The notes beneath the pieces were generated by a model that was given only the letters and a program-made list of their open reading frames with translations, was not told where the DNA came from and searched no databases. The translations under genes and the position numbers were made by a program. A DNA stretch of 64,000 nucleotides from Pardosa pseudoannulata (Eukaryota > Arthropoda > Arachnida > Araneae > Lycosidae), in contig CM063506.1 in NCBI GenBank assembly GCA_032207245.1, forward strand, positions 19,830,075-19,894,074. The letters run 5' to 3'. Below, one piece after another: positions 1 to 11,213 of this stretch (the first letter of the stretch is position 1; the number at the start of each line of letters is the position of its first letter).

Positions 1-640
1 ACAGATATGGTCCAATTAATTGGTTGCCTATGCTACCAACCAACAAATTTACAGACCAGCAGTCCTGATGTCTCTGCGGGTGGATGAATGAGGATTGGAG
101 GCAGACCACGTATGGCTGTTGTGACTTTTTAAGACACCATCAAGTATGAATCTTGCTTTATCTGTCCAGAAAATAGTATGATAAAGCATTATGAGCTTCA
201 TGTTGTTGCAATAACCATTCCCAAAAGTCAGTGTGTCGATAAAAATCACCTGGATCATTACAGACCTTGAACGGTTCTGTAATGATCTGGTTACACCTCT
301 CTGCCCATAATAGCCTGTGCACAGTACTGCGATTCACGTTCATCCCAGTGGCTTGTGGGTATGTACTCAAGTCGAGAGATTCTCTCCCCCCCCCCAAAGT
401 ATAGTATCTTCCTGTAGTGACGTAAGCGTACTTTGCGTTCTTCCACCAACGTCACGCAGATTGTTTGTCAGGTACACGTTTCCAGTATTTCGCAGTCTGT
501 CGTCCAACTTGAGGCTGGCATTGGGAGAAGGACGTAATGGATAGTGACAAGAATGCTCCCTAGCATCTCGTAACGCTTTCCATTATATTCACCGTAGATT
601 AAGTACATATCGCAATATTTCCGAGCGGAATACATTATCA
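1..640 (-). pseudogene. DUF4817/DDE-type transposase, degenerate N-terminal half
   Basis: Minus-strand translation gives scattered blocks typical of the arthropod DUF4817 transposases. A stretch near 480-560 resembles the N-terminal 'RPSPNA' region. A helix-turn-helix-like segment (MNVNRSTVHRLL, about 290-345) follows, then TDFWEWLLQQHEAHN (about 205-250). After a frameshift comes FWTDKARFILDGV...NSHNSHTWS...NPH (about 75-175). The Asp of WTDKARF matches the first catalytic Asp (family form TDEATF). The blocks lie in different frames and there are stops upstream, so the gene is dead. The remaining catalytic residues would lie beyond position 1. Confidence 0.65.
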
Positions 641-1046
641 AGTAAAGATTACCGGTAGCTACTACATGGAGCCTTTTAAATTACAATTCAAACAGCTTGA
701 TGTCGTTCATGTGGCTCAATATGTGGGTTGGACATTTCGAACATCTTATGTAAGTGTATGCAAATACTAAAATATATGGGCATAAGTTTACTAAAGTTAG
801 CAAATCGCTAGCAAAAATGTTGATAAAGTTACTTAATGTCTAGTTACTATTTTTTTTAGTAACGATGTTCATGTTTCGAATAAAGATTTTTTTCGTAAAC
901 CGGATATGAATTCACACATTTTTTCTCGCATTTTTCTCAAAAACTATGGATTGCAGAGGTTCAGTTCATTGGGCATTTTTTATGTTTTCCAAACAACGAA
1001 TCTGGCTGTGCAGAGTTTAGACGGTCTTGCTGGGACACCCTGTATA
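1..1046 (-). mobile_element. mariner-like (DUF4817-type) DNA transposon, truncated by window edge
   Basis: The region holds one end of a Tc1/mariner-superfamily element read on the minus strand. Its outer end is the motif GGGACACCCTGTATA (plus strand 1032-1046), which I recognise as a common terminal sequence of arthropod elements of this group. The N-terminal half of a transposase lies at 1-640. The other terminus is outside the window, so target duplication cannot be checked. Confidence 0.55.
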
Positions 1047-2501
<1,455 letters not shown>

Positions 2502-2514
2502 CTTCTTTTGAAAT

Positions 2515-2775
2515 ATATATTCAAAGTCCTTTGCTCCAAATTATTTATTGACACTTTTGAGGGAGCACAATATACACACAGACATAGAATACATGAAATG
2601 CATAATCGTTTAAGAATGTGGCGCGAGCATCAAAACAGTTGTTCTGGTTCATCGACTAACACCCAACGTCGTCGCAGCTCTATCGTCTTCTTCTTCTGTG
2701 GGGTAAAAACCCGCGGCAAACAAGGCTTGGCGACGGCAGCGCCAATCGCATAGTCGTCGGAGAGGCGAGACCACA
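2515..2775 (-). repeat. possible solo LTR remnant
   Basis: Read on the minus strand this 260-bp GC-richer segment starts TGTGGTCTCGCC (plus 2775 downward). It carries an AATAAA-type signal (plus 2544-2549) shortly before its far end, as an LTR would. It is bounded by microsatellites on both sides, which may hide its true ends. No internal retroelement sequence or second LTR is visible, so this is a weak call. Confidence 0.22.
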
Positions 2776-2813
2776 TATATATATACATATATACGTATTT
2801 ATATATACATATT

Positions 2814-2866
<53 letters not shown>
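2774..2866. repeat. imperfect (AT)n microsatellite
   Basis: Imperfect AT tract with ACATAT and ATTTAT interruptions, becoming uninterrupted from about 2821. Confidence 0.95.
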
Positions 2867-2867
<1 letters not shown>

Positions 2868-3409
2868 CAGTCTACTATAGCTATCTCGACCTCGTTTATC
2901 CCAATTAGTAAAATTTTCATTCCTCATTTTACAAATGTTTAATCTATTCTGTTTTAACAGAGTTATCCTTTGCAAAATTGAAAGTATTTTACATGTTATT
3001 TATATCAAGTGTTTTAGTCGATTAGAACTAATCAGCAATCATTTTCTGTGCAAATATACCTAGTGGTTATAATTAAACTTCCCCTATAAACGACATCCTA
3101 TAGAAAACGAGTGATCCATCTGGCGCAAACCGGTGAACGGAATGCAACGAAGTTTTGTATATGGACTATACACGAGATGCTCTCATGATTTTTTTACGTT
3201 CTAATAATGTCTACCAGAGGACGCCTTTTCTGGAAAAACGTGAAATTTTACACAATAAACGATCGAAATGGAATGCGGAAACAATATTAATATTTATTGG
3301 CTAGTTTCTGATCACCTTGTCATCGAACCACATTAAGTAAATGTAAGGGAGAAACAATAGCAGTTCAGTTTACAGAAACAAGAACAGATTAGGACGAAAC
3401 TGTACAAGA
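2867..3409. other. unassigned sequence next to transposase remnant
   Basis: No coding or RNA signal recognised. Part of it may be the 3' non-coding end of the minus-strand transposon whose coding remnant lies at 3410-3960, but no terminal repeat could be paired. Confidence 0.4.
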
Positions 3410-3960
3410 GAAGCAGTTGTTAATCGTGTCCAGGATGATACAGATGAATGTGCTTCAGGAAACCACCCTCATTAACCTGCTAAATTTCCAGTCGATGGTC
3501 AGTGTGTTCAACATCAGATTGTTACTGAAAAGTTATGAGACTTCGCACAGCGTTATGGAGTTCTTTGAGTTATTCAACGTCACAACACATTCGCGATACA
3601 CCAAAGTTATTAAATAACCCGATAACCAGAAAGTGCATGAAGTGAGATCTTCCGAACGTGGTGGGTATGGATTAGGAAAGGAGAGACTAATAACACGATC
3701 ATCTGTGAAGTGTTAGAGCAATAGCGCCTACACGGACCAATGTATATATGGCGGCGCACCATTCTACATGAAAACGGTCGATGTAAGGACCCGCCTTTGA
3801 TTTAGTTGCTGCACAACAAACGTCTGCAGCATGTCATGGTACCGACGTTTCATAACGGAACTTGTGACACGCCCGGGTTCACCAATTTCCTCAAAGAAGA
3901 ATGGCTTAAGGATGAATGTCGCCGTGAATCCACACTGAACAGTGACTTTTGGCTTCATTT
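3410..3960 (-). pseudogene. DUF4817-type mariner-like transposase, degenerate C-terminal part
   Basis: The minus-strand frame at 3764-3958 reads VTVQCGFTATFILKPFFFEEIG, then a match to the segment leading to the family's FMQDGAPPH catalytic-Asp block. Past position 3764 the match continues with stops and frameshifts: a block like SFPNPYPPRSEDLTSCTFWL (about 3640-3700) and one like YRECVVTLNNSKNSITL. The family normally has D in LTPCDFWL at the third acidic position; here it is T, so the catalytic site is lost. The N-terminal half is absent above 3961. It is the same general family as the remnant at 1-640. Confidence 0.7.
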
Positions 3961-4205
3961 TTAAATGTTTTGTTGCTGTGCTTTAATTTGATGCATCTTT
4001 TCATTGTATTCAATCTTTTCTTTATTTAACTAATTGATAAAGTTTTTATGATGTATGGGACTTCTGGGAGCGTTGCCCGGACGTAAAACTAATTCAAACG
4101 GACCTTTTACATACATCATATCCTGGTATTTATGTTTTGATTATTTATCATTCTTCTTCACCTTATTAAAATTTTATGCATACAAGCACACGTATACACA
4201 TATAT

Positions 4206-4262
4206 GCACTGCATATCCCCCCCCCAAAAAAAAAAAAACTGGTACACCTGCCTAATATCATT
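4206..4262 (+). repeat. orphan Tc1-like terminal repeat fragment
   Basis: The string CTGGTACACCTGCCTAATAT (from 4239), preceded by CACTG and a C/A homopolymer run, matches the outer end of the Tc1 element starting at 4496. It stands alone, about 260 bp before the complete copy. Confidence 0.7.
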
Positions 4263-4495
4263 TGAGCTAACTAATTTTTTATACCAAATAGAAGGTAATT
4301 ACCATTTTTATTTTTCAACCTCAATTATATTAATTCAAGGAATACATTTTATTTTATAGTATAATAAGGATTGTTTTTATTTTCTTAACATATTTTTAAT
4401 TTTAAACTGTTACTTACTTATAAAGTTTTGGTTTATAAAATAAAACAAATTTTTTACTTCTATCTGATAAAAAAAAATGTTTAGCTTCTTATATA
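4263..4495. other. unassigned AT-rich spacer
   Basis: AT-rich sequence between the orphan terminal fragment and the full Tc1 element. No feature recognised. Confidence 0.5.
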
Positions 4496-5699
4496 CACTG
4501 AAGAGCCAAAAAGACTGGTACACCTGCCTAATATCATGTAGGGCCTCCGCGAACCTGCAGAAGTGCCTCAACTAGACAAGGCAGGAAATCGACTGTCTGA
4601 AGTAGTGCTGGAGGTAATTGACACAATGAATACTGCAGGGCTGTCCTTAAATCCCTATAAGTGCGAGTGGTCGAGATGTCTGCTGAACAGCACGTTGCAA
4701 GGCATACCAGATATGTTCAATAATGTTCATGTCTGAGGATTTTGCTGGCCATCGGAAGTTTTTAAAGTCAGAAGAGTGTTCCTGAAGCCACTCTGTAGCA
4801 ATTCCGGACTTGTGGGGTGTCGCATTGTCTTGCTAGAGTTCTCCAAGTCCTTCGGAATGCACAATGGACATGAATGGGTGCAGGCGATCAGACAGGATGC
4901 TTACGTACGTGTCACCTGTCTGAGTTATATCTAGCCGTATCAGAAGTACCCTATCATTCCAACTGCACACACATCATACTATCACAGACCCTCCAACAGT
5001 TCTTTGGTCTCATGCAGGGTCCATGGATTCATGAGGTTGTCTTCATACCCGTACAAGGCCCTCCGCTCGATCAATTTGACACGAGATTCATCAGACCAAG
5101 CAACGTGTTTCCAGTCATCAACAGTTCAATGTCGGTGTTCACGGGCCAGGTGAGGAGAAAAGCTTTGTGTAGCGCAGTCATCAAGAGTACACTAGTAGGC
5201 CTTCGTCTTCGAAAACCCATATCGATGATGTTTCGTTGAATGGTTTTCACGTTGACACTCGTTGGTAGTCCAGCACTGAACTCTGCAGTTATTTGCGGAA
5301 GGGTTGCACTACTGTCACGTTTAAAGATTCTCCCTATTCGTCTTTGGTCTTGTTTTCGAACGATTTTTTTCTGGCCTCCACGGTGTCGAATATTTGATGT
5401 TTTTCCCGACCCCTGATATTCACTGTACACTAGTGAAATAGTTGTACTGGAAAATACAAATTTCATCGAAACCTGAGAGATGCTATATTTCATCTCTCGT
5501 GCTGCCGACTATAACACCACGTTCAAACTCAATTAAATCTTGATAATCTGCCATTGCAGCAGCAGTAACCGATCTAGCAACTGTGCCAGACATTTGTTGT
5601 CTCATATAGACATTGCCGATCGCAGTACCGTATTGTGATTGGTTCTTTATCTCCCCATTAGCATACGCACGCCTATACGAGTTTTTTGGCTCTTCAGTG
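4496..5699 (-). mobile_element. Tc1-like DNA transposon, DD36E type
   Basis: About 1.2 kb bounded by inverted CACTGAAGAGCC (4496-4507) and GGCTCTTCAGTG (5688-5699). TA dinucleotides lie directly outside (4494-4495 and 5700-5701), the Tc1/mariner target duplication. The internal sequence is a decayed transposase gene on the minus strand. The left end is one I recognise from a very common arthropod Tc1-like family (from memory, not searched). Confidence 0.9.
4530..5554 (-). pseudogene. Tc1-like transposase (DD36E), frameshifted
   Basis: The likely start is the ATG at 5554 (MADYQDLIEFERGVIVG). A DNA-binding region follows (RRIGRIFKRDSSATLPQI...TIQRNIIDMGFRRRRPTSV), then the catalytic region. 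Near 4800 the minus strand reads QDNATPH, and about 110 bp further on NIIEHIW. I count 36 codons between the Asp of QDN and that Glu, giving a DD36E triad rather than the Tc1-typical DD34E. Frameshifts split the gene (near 5490 and again below 5071), and TAG/TAA stops occur near the C terminus, so it cannot be active. Confidence 0.85.
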
Positions 5700-5732
5700 T
5701 ATGCATATATTATATATACATATATACAAATA

Positions 5733-6936
5733 CCGAAGTGCCACTGCATTATGACCACCCTCCGTTCATAACAATGGGCTCACCCAAGAACAAATCCCCT
5801 GCTCGAGCGCGGCTGATGTTGGTGTATATAAAGCGGCTATGTATTGTCTTTCCAAGCATAACGCTATTAGCTACATAGTGGGAAAAGCAGCTGATTTATC
5901 GGACTTCGATAAATGTCAAATCGTTATGGCTCGGCAACTGGGAACATCAATATCAGAAACGGTCCGTTTAGTGAGATGTTCTCGTGCAGTTGCAAGCACA
6001 TATCGAAAGTGGTGTATAGATGGTGAAACGACAAGTCGCCAGCCAGCCGTGTGTCGTTCATGGCATAGAGGAGACAAGAGATTGCTACGCCTTGTTCGCC
6101 GTGACCGAAGAGCGACAAAAGCCGAAATGGCCACCAGCTACAACAGTGGCAACCCAGAGAGTGTTTTTCAACACATTGTGCAGCGTATATTGATTCGTAT
6201 GAACCTACGAAGCCGGAGGCCGAAGCATGCTCCTGCGCTTACGGCATGTTATCACCAGCTGCGTCTGCAATGGGCCAAGAAATATCGGAAATGGACATTA
6301 GAAGAATGGAAGAAAGTTGCAATGTCCGAAGAATCACGTTTTCTGGTCCCTCAGATGTCCAGGCTTGTACGAATGCGCCAATTTCCAAAAGAAGCCCTAC
6401 CATCCGGATGCACAGTTGTACGGAGACAAACCGGTGACGGGGCTATTACAATGTGGGCAACATTTTCATGGAGCACATTAAGACCCATAATCACCATAGA
6501 GCTAGCTATCCATGATGTCAGTGAGTTACGTGAACATAATTGCAGTCCAGGTTCCCTCATTCATGACAATAGTAATTTCATCAGAGAATAGTGTTTACCA
6601 ACAGGATAATGCACCATGCCATAAGGGTCAAATCGTCAGGGAGTGATTTGAAGAACATTCCAGTGACTTTCAAGTCATGTCTGGGCCTCCAAATTAACCT
6701 GACATTAATCCAATAGAGCATTTGTGGTTCTACCTGAAAAACCCAAATTTGTACTGCCAAGTTAGCCCTCCCAATATGCGGAAATTTCAGGACCAGTTAG
6801 TAAGCGCTTGGTACCAGTTACTTCAGACTACCTATCATCATCTTGTGGAGTTAATGCCACGGCGGGTGATGGGGTTTTTTTAGGCTAAAAGTGGTCTTAC
6901 GTGTTAATAATAGGGTGATCACAATGTAATGGCTAA

Positions 6937-6939
<3 letters not shown>
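5733..6939 (+). mobile_element. Tc1-like DNA transposon, DD36E type, decayed ends
   Basis: The left end (CCGAAGTGCCACTGCATTAT..., 5733) and the reverse complement of the right end (CACTTAGCCATTACATTGTG...) align through a shared GACCACCCT/GATCACCCT block. TA lies outside both (5731-5732 and 6940-6941). It starts only about 30 bp after the previous Tc1 element and ends in the TA microsatellite that hosts the next one. Confidence 0.75.
5839..6929 (+). pseudogene. Tc1-like transposase (DD36E), inactivated
   Basis: A 250-residue open stretch (5839-6591) holds the paired-like DNA-binding region (GKAADLSDFDKCQIVMARQLGT..., then LRSRRPKHAPALTACYHQLRLQWAKKYRKW). The first catalytic position reads MSEESRF, where the family has SDESRF, so Asp has become Glu. 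After a stop and frame change, the second Asp (QDNAPCH, about 6606) and the Glu of NPIEHLW (about 6720) are still visible with 36 codons between them. A TGA and a TAA interrupt that stretch. The family is the same as, or very close to, the transposase at 32.4-33.4 kb, which also begins with an ADLSDFD block. Confidence 0.85.
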
Positions 6940-6965
<26 letters not shown>

Positions 6966-6967
<2 letters not shown>

Positions 6968-8436
6968 CTCATGTCCATAAATTAAGGATAATTCAGAATC
7001 ACACAGAAATTGAGCTCTAAAATAAAAATTTCACCTGTAGAATTATCACACACATCTTGAAGAAGAATATGCAAATTGCAGGAAACCACCAGATGGCGCG
7101 GATAGTACGTCACAATGACGAGAGTGTATGAAAGGGGTATATAAGGAATGGTAGCAAAGAAGTAAAATTGTTCACAAGCGCTTTAAAAGCCTTTCAGTGC
7201 AATAACCGCATAGTTATGGCACAAAGGAAGCATTTGGATGATTTTTTACGTGGTAAAATTATCGGACGACTGGAATGTGGACGTACCCAGCTGGAAGTAT
7301 CCGAGGAACTTGGAATCGCCCAGAGTGTCATCTCCAGGCTTTGGCAACGATTCAAACATGATGGTAATGTGAGTAGATGTTACAGAACAGGTCGCCCCCG
7401 AGTTACTACGCCGAATGATGACCGGTATTTGGCAGTTACTGCCAAAAGAAACAGACGGAGCACAGCATCAGACCTGTCTCGTCAGCTCTCTTCAGCTACC
7501 GGTACGACAGTTTCAAGGCAGACCGTGTACAGACGCTTAGGGAACATTGGTCTATATGCTCGTAGGCCTGTCAGATGTGTTCCCCTTACCGCAACTCACT
7601 GTCGCCTGCGATTATGCTGGGCTAGAGAGCATGCATTGTGGACACCGCAACAGTGGTCTTGTATGATGTTTTCCGACGAGTCCAGGTTCAGTTTACATTC
7701 TGATTCTCGCCGGACTTTCATATGGAGAGCGCCAGGTACCCGTTACCACCAAGAGAACACCATTGAACGACACCGTTACGGTGGTGCAGGATGGCTCGTT
7801 TGGGGAGGAATTATTCTTAGTTCCAGAACTGACCTGCATTTTCAGAGTGTAACGATGACAGGCCACATCTATCGGGATGTCATTCTGGAAAAACATGTAC
7901 GTTTGTTTCGGGGTGCCATAGGTCCTGAATTTCTGTATATGGATGACAATGCCCGACCTCACCGTGCAATCATTGTAGACGAATGCCTTCAATCGGAGGA
8001 TATCACCCGTATGGATTGGCCAGCATACTCACCGGACTTGAATCCAATAGAGCATGTGTGGGACATGCTTGGCCGACGAATTTCAGCCCGTCAACTCCCT
8101 CCCAACTGTCTATCGGAACTTCGGAGGGCATTGCTTGATGAGTGGTGTAATTTTCCCCAAGATCAGATTGATAATCTGATACTCAGCATGCGTAGGCGTT
8201 GTAACGCTTGTATTGCATCGTCCGGGAGACATACTCCGTATTAACCATCATACTAACCATGTTATACTGTTTTCTGTAAATAGGTTCGTTTTTAAAATTT
8301 GCTCCAGGGAGTAAAAATCGCAATTTTTATTAATTATGTCAAACATATAGCATCTTTTTTGCTCTTTATCTTTGTTTTGTTTTGCTTTTGTCTCTTTCAT
8401 TGCCTGAACTTCATTATCCTTAATTTATGGACATGA

Positions 8437-8439
<3 letters not shown>
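6966..8439 (+). mobile_element. Tc1-like DNA transposon, DD34E, apparently intact, inserted in a TA microsatellite
   Basis: A 25-bp perfect terminal inverted repeat (begins CTCATGTCCATAAATTAAGG; left 6968-6992, right 8413-8437) encloses an uninterrupted transposase gene. The right end extends to CACTCATG, while the left reads TACTCATG, so the outermost base differs. (TA)n tracts flank both sides (about 6940-6966 and 8440-8484). This fits insertion of a TA-targeting element into a microsatellite, and makes the exact TA duplication ambiguous. Length about 1.47 kb. Confidence 0.93.
7216..8244 (+). CDS. Tc1-like transposase, DD34E, full length
   Basis: This transposase would cut at the element's inverted repeats and reinsert at TA. 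I chose the ATG at 7216 (MAQRKHLDDFLRGK), giving 342 residues, the usual Tc1 size; an in-frame ATG at 7168 adds 16 residues that look like leader sequence. Residues about 1-110 form the bipartite helix-turn-helix DNA-binding region (LECGRTQLEVSEELGIAQSV, then a GRPR-type linker TGRPRV). The catalytic domain has Asp in FSDESRF, Asp in MDDNARPH and Glu in LNPIEHVW, with 34 residues between the last two by my count. No stop or frameshift is present, so all catalytic residues remain. The upstream leader (6993-7215) has a possible TATA-like GGTATATAAGG at 7137-7147. Whether it is expressed cannot be told from sequence. Confidence 0.95.
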   Translation: MAQRKHLDDFLRGKIIGRLECGRTQLEVSEELGIAQSVISRLWQRFKHDGNVSRCYRTGRPRVTTPNDDRYLAVTAKRNRRSTASDLSRQLSSATGTTVSRQTVYRRLGNIGLYARRPVRCVPLTATHCRLRLCWAREHALWTPQQWSCMMFSDESRFSLHSDSRRTFIWRAPGTRYHQENTIERHRYGGAGWLVWGGIILSSRTDLHFQSVTMTGHIYRDVILEKHVRLFRGAIGPEFLYMDDNARPHRAIIVDECLQSEDITRMDWPAYSPDLNPIEHVWDMLGRRISARQLPPNCLSELRRALLDEWCNFPQDQIDNLILSMRRRCNACIASSGRHTPY

Positions 8440-8470
<31 letters not shown>

Positions 8471-8484
8471 TATATATATATATA

Positions 8485-9141
8485 TCCTATATAATAATAG
8501 CCTAAGTTATCTGTACGTCTGTCCTTGATTTTATGAAGCGGTTGGACCTGGAATGGATAGAGGCATCCATAGTAAGCAAAATTCAAAGCGAGTAATGTTT
8601 ATCTTCTCCTAAACTATAGATCCGATTCTAAAATAAATTAGTATAAATATGCTTCACATCACAGCGGAAAATACTGTAGTCTTTAAAACGTTCGAAATCC
8701 ACCCCTTCCCTTCTTTTCCAGCTTTTAATGCCATTATTTCAACTCCTATTTTCCCCGGTTTAGAGCAGGCGATTAAATTTAACAATTTATCCCATAATAA
8801 ATAGGTAAAAATAACATTTTTCTAGCATTATGACGTCATTTCTTTAACCATCTCATTAAATGTTTTCTTATTTTAAATTATTTAAATTATGCCTTATTTT
8901 CATACGTTTTATCATTGAACTTAGATATGACGTAAATAATTTTCTTTTATATTTGGCTTAAATAATAGATTAGGTACATATGCGATAATTTTAAATTGAA
9001 TCATCGATTATTTTTTGCTGGAAGATCATTCTCAGCCAAAAAAAAACAAACCATTTTTTTTATTTGCCTCATAGCGTACTTTACAATTTTGGAAAATTAA
9101 AAATTTCACTGATCCCGTCATATGACGGGCTATATTGCTAG
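8485..9141 (+). mobile_element. candidate non-autonomous Helitron-like element
   Basis: The 5' end begins TC (8485) directly after an A. The 3' end is CTAG (9138-9141) followed by T. A perfect 16-nt palindrome, CCCGTCATATGACGGG (9114-9129), sits 8 nt before the CTAG. This combination (5' TC, 3' hairpin then CTRR, insertion between A and T, no target duplication) is the known Helitron signature. The 657-bp interior has no Rep/helicase coding sequence. The 5' boundary lies in an AT-rich tract and is less certain than the 3' boundary. Confidence 0.6.
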
Positions 9142-9426
9142 TATATATATATAAGTTGTCTTGCAATGTACATTAAATTGGCTTATTAATAGAAAAGTTT
9201 TTTTCTGTTTTTTATTCATAAAAATATTATTTACAAAACAACTAGCATTTTGTTTTTTTTAACTACCAATTGAATTTTAAAAAATTACTTCTTTAACAAA
9301 TTTTATTTTATATTTTGGTGGACAAGGGACGTGAGGTTACAAGTTAAAACTTTGCTCCAGTTACCACCAGAACTTGCTACTACTATCCAAACTTTACTCG
9401 GTCTCTATTTTGTGAACATTCTCAAT
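9142..9426. other. unassigned AT-rich spacer
   Basis: AT-rich sequence between the Helitron-like 3' end and the hAT element. No recognised feature. Confidence 0.5.
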
Positions 9427-10422
9427 CAGGGGGTGCCCAACCCAAATCGGTTGGTGGGCCAAAAAACGATTTACTGAACTGAGGTGGGTCGCACATATAA
9501 AAATAAAACAACAAATTATTCAAAATATTTTATTATCGTGCAAAACTCAAAATATGCATTTTTACAGTGCCAGCTACGGCTGTACTTAAAAGTTGTGTTA
9601 TACATATATTATAACTACAACGACAATAAACATTAACTATACTGTATTAATAATTACCCCCAACACCTTACCTTCCTCCCTAATCATGAGGGTTAAAATA
9701 TTATTATTATATTTATACTATAAATATATATTGGAGTTTATTCACAAGCACTACCACATGTATTATTTTAAAATTAATGTGAAATTTCTTTTTGTATTTT
9801 ACTAGAGATTTTGTTAATATCAACGTATAATCTAGTCGACGCGCATCGTAGCTGATTCGTCATATTTTTATCAAGCAACCAGCTGCGACACTTTGCTTTT
9901 ACCAGGTTTAGTTTGAGAAAAAATGATTCGCAGTGATAAGTAGTTCCAAATGCTGATATAATGCACATTGCCAATCGTCTTAAATTTGGAAATTTATCTT
10001 CGATATATTTTTGATAATACTCAATCTTATTCCCTTCGTAGAGGCATTTGAGCTCAATGTTTGAATGCAATTCTATTTGCTCCATTTGTAAATTTGGAAG
10101 CGCTGATACAACCTCTACATTAAATGGAGCTAAGAATATTTTAAAGATTTCCTCAAACTTTTGCATATACGAGAATCTAGTATTGAATTCTTTAAGTAAT
10201 TTTACGATTTCAGTAGAATATTTGAAGAAGTTTTTATGGTCACTTTTATAGTCATTTAATAATGGGAAATGAATCAAATTATTTGACCATAATTGATTTT
10301 CATAAAGCTGAAACTTTGTTACAAACAACTAAATTTCTATGTTTCAACTGTCTATAGTCAAAATAACTAAAACTATATAGACAGTTGAAAGCTTCAATTG
10401 GGCCGCGGATTAGGCATGCCTG
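9427..10422 (-). mobile_element. short hAT element (Charlie-like ends) with 8-bp target duplication
   Basis: The left end CAGGGGGTGCCCAACC (9427) and the reverse complement of the right end CAGGCATGCCTAATCC (10422 downward) are imperfect inverted repeats of the hAT CAGGGGTGCCCAA type. Direct 8-bp flanks are TTCTCAAT (9419-9426) and TTCTAAAT (10423-10430), 7 of 8 identical, the hAT target-duplication length. The 996-bp body keeps only the C-terminal part of the transposase, so the copy is internally deleted and non-autonomous. Confidence 0.85.
9774..10328 (-). pseudogene. hAT transposase C-terminal fragment with dimerisation region
   Basis: A 184-residue minus-strand open frame ends near the element's left end. 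Its C-terminal segment FPNLRRLAMCIISAFGTTYHCESFFLKLNLVKAKCRSWLL..NMTNQLRCA matches the hAT C-terminal dimerisation region, in the form seen in ZBED/GTF2IRD2-like transposase relatives (family knowledge). The BED zinc finger and the catalytic DDE core are missing. The first ATG (10328) is only about 95 bp inside the right terminus, so this is an internally deleted copy rather than a full gene. Confidence 0.8.
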
Positions 10423-10430
10423 TTCTAAAT

Positions 10431-10937
10431 GCTCTTTTTCCAAAACCTATTGACTTCTCCGAAACCTGCTAATTACAGCTTCAGGTTAAGAACAAATTAG
10501 AAGCGGAAATCTGGATTATATATTACAATTAAAGTAGAATCAATCTAAAACATTAATTGATTTGTTATTGTGAATATTTAAAAGAGTTTATAAGAAAATG
10601 AGTTTAAAAAATTTACTGAATGTGTAAGAATGATACATTTATCAAAAATAAATATTTATAACTACTAAAAATTAAAAATTGGTTTCTTCAAATTATCCCT
10701 GATATTTAAACAAAAATAGAAGTATGAAAATAAGTTTTAACAGACATAAATACCCTTTCTAGGAATTTTTTTTTAAACTTTCTTACATAAAGGAATATAT
10801 AAAATATTTTTCATTTTAATAAACGTATTTATGTGTATTGATCAATGGTGCAAAAATTTGTTAAAATTTTATATCTTTGTACTCTTGAAATTTCAATATG
10901 GGCTACAGCGAGAGTTGTACCTGTATATGCACATATG
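10431..10937. other. AT-rich sequence before the BEL element
   Basis: No coding signal. If the BEL LTR at 10938 were complete, its U3 should occupy the right end of this stretch, but the sequence does not match the U3 of the 3' LTR at 14819-14986. Confidence 0.5.
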
Positions 10938-11194
10938 TAGAAAAAGTTCCACCTTGTGTTGTGCTGGCGATGTGCAGCTCTGCTGGGCTTGGTGTGTGCC
11001 TCCCCAGGGGAGAAGAGTGTGAGCGTTGTGGATTCTGAGGCTGCGCGTGTTTTGTGAGCGTGGCTCTCAGAACAAATAAATATGGTTGTTACAGTCCATT
11101 CCGAGTTTTTGTGTGTATCAGTGAAACTGAACTATCGTGGACACCGGAGTGACCTGTGTCAGTGTTTTTTAACCCAGTGTGCAAAAATTCCTCA
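10938..11194 (+). repeat. 5' LTR of BEL element, R-U5 part only
   Basis: TAGAAAAAG(T/C)TCCACC to ...AAAAATTCCTCA matches 14987-15244. It includes an AATAAATATGG poly(A)-type signal near 11075. Upstream of 10938 the identity to the 3' LTR is lost, so the U3 of this LTR is missing or replaced. Confidence 0.85.
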
Positions 11195-11196
11195 TT

Positions 11197-11213
11197 TGGT
11201 CCGCTCGTTGCGG
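11197..11213 (+). other. candidate tRNA primer binding site
   Basis: TGGTCCGCTCGTTGCGG begins 2 nt after the LTR ends in CA. It starts with TGG, complementary to the CCA end of a tRNA. The tRNA was not identified. Confidence 0.55.
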
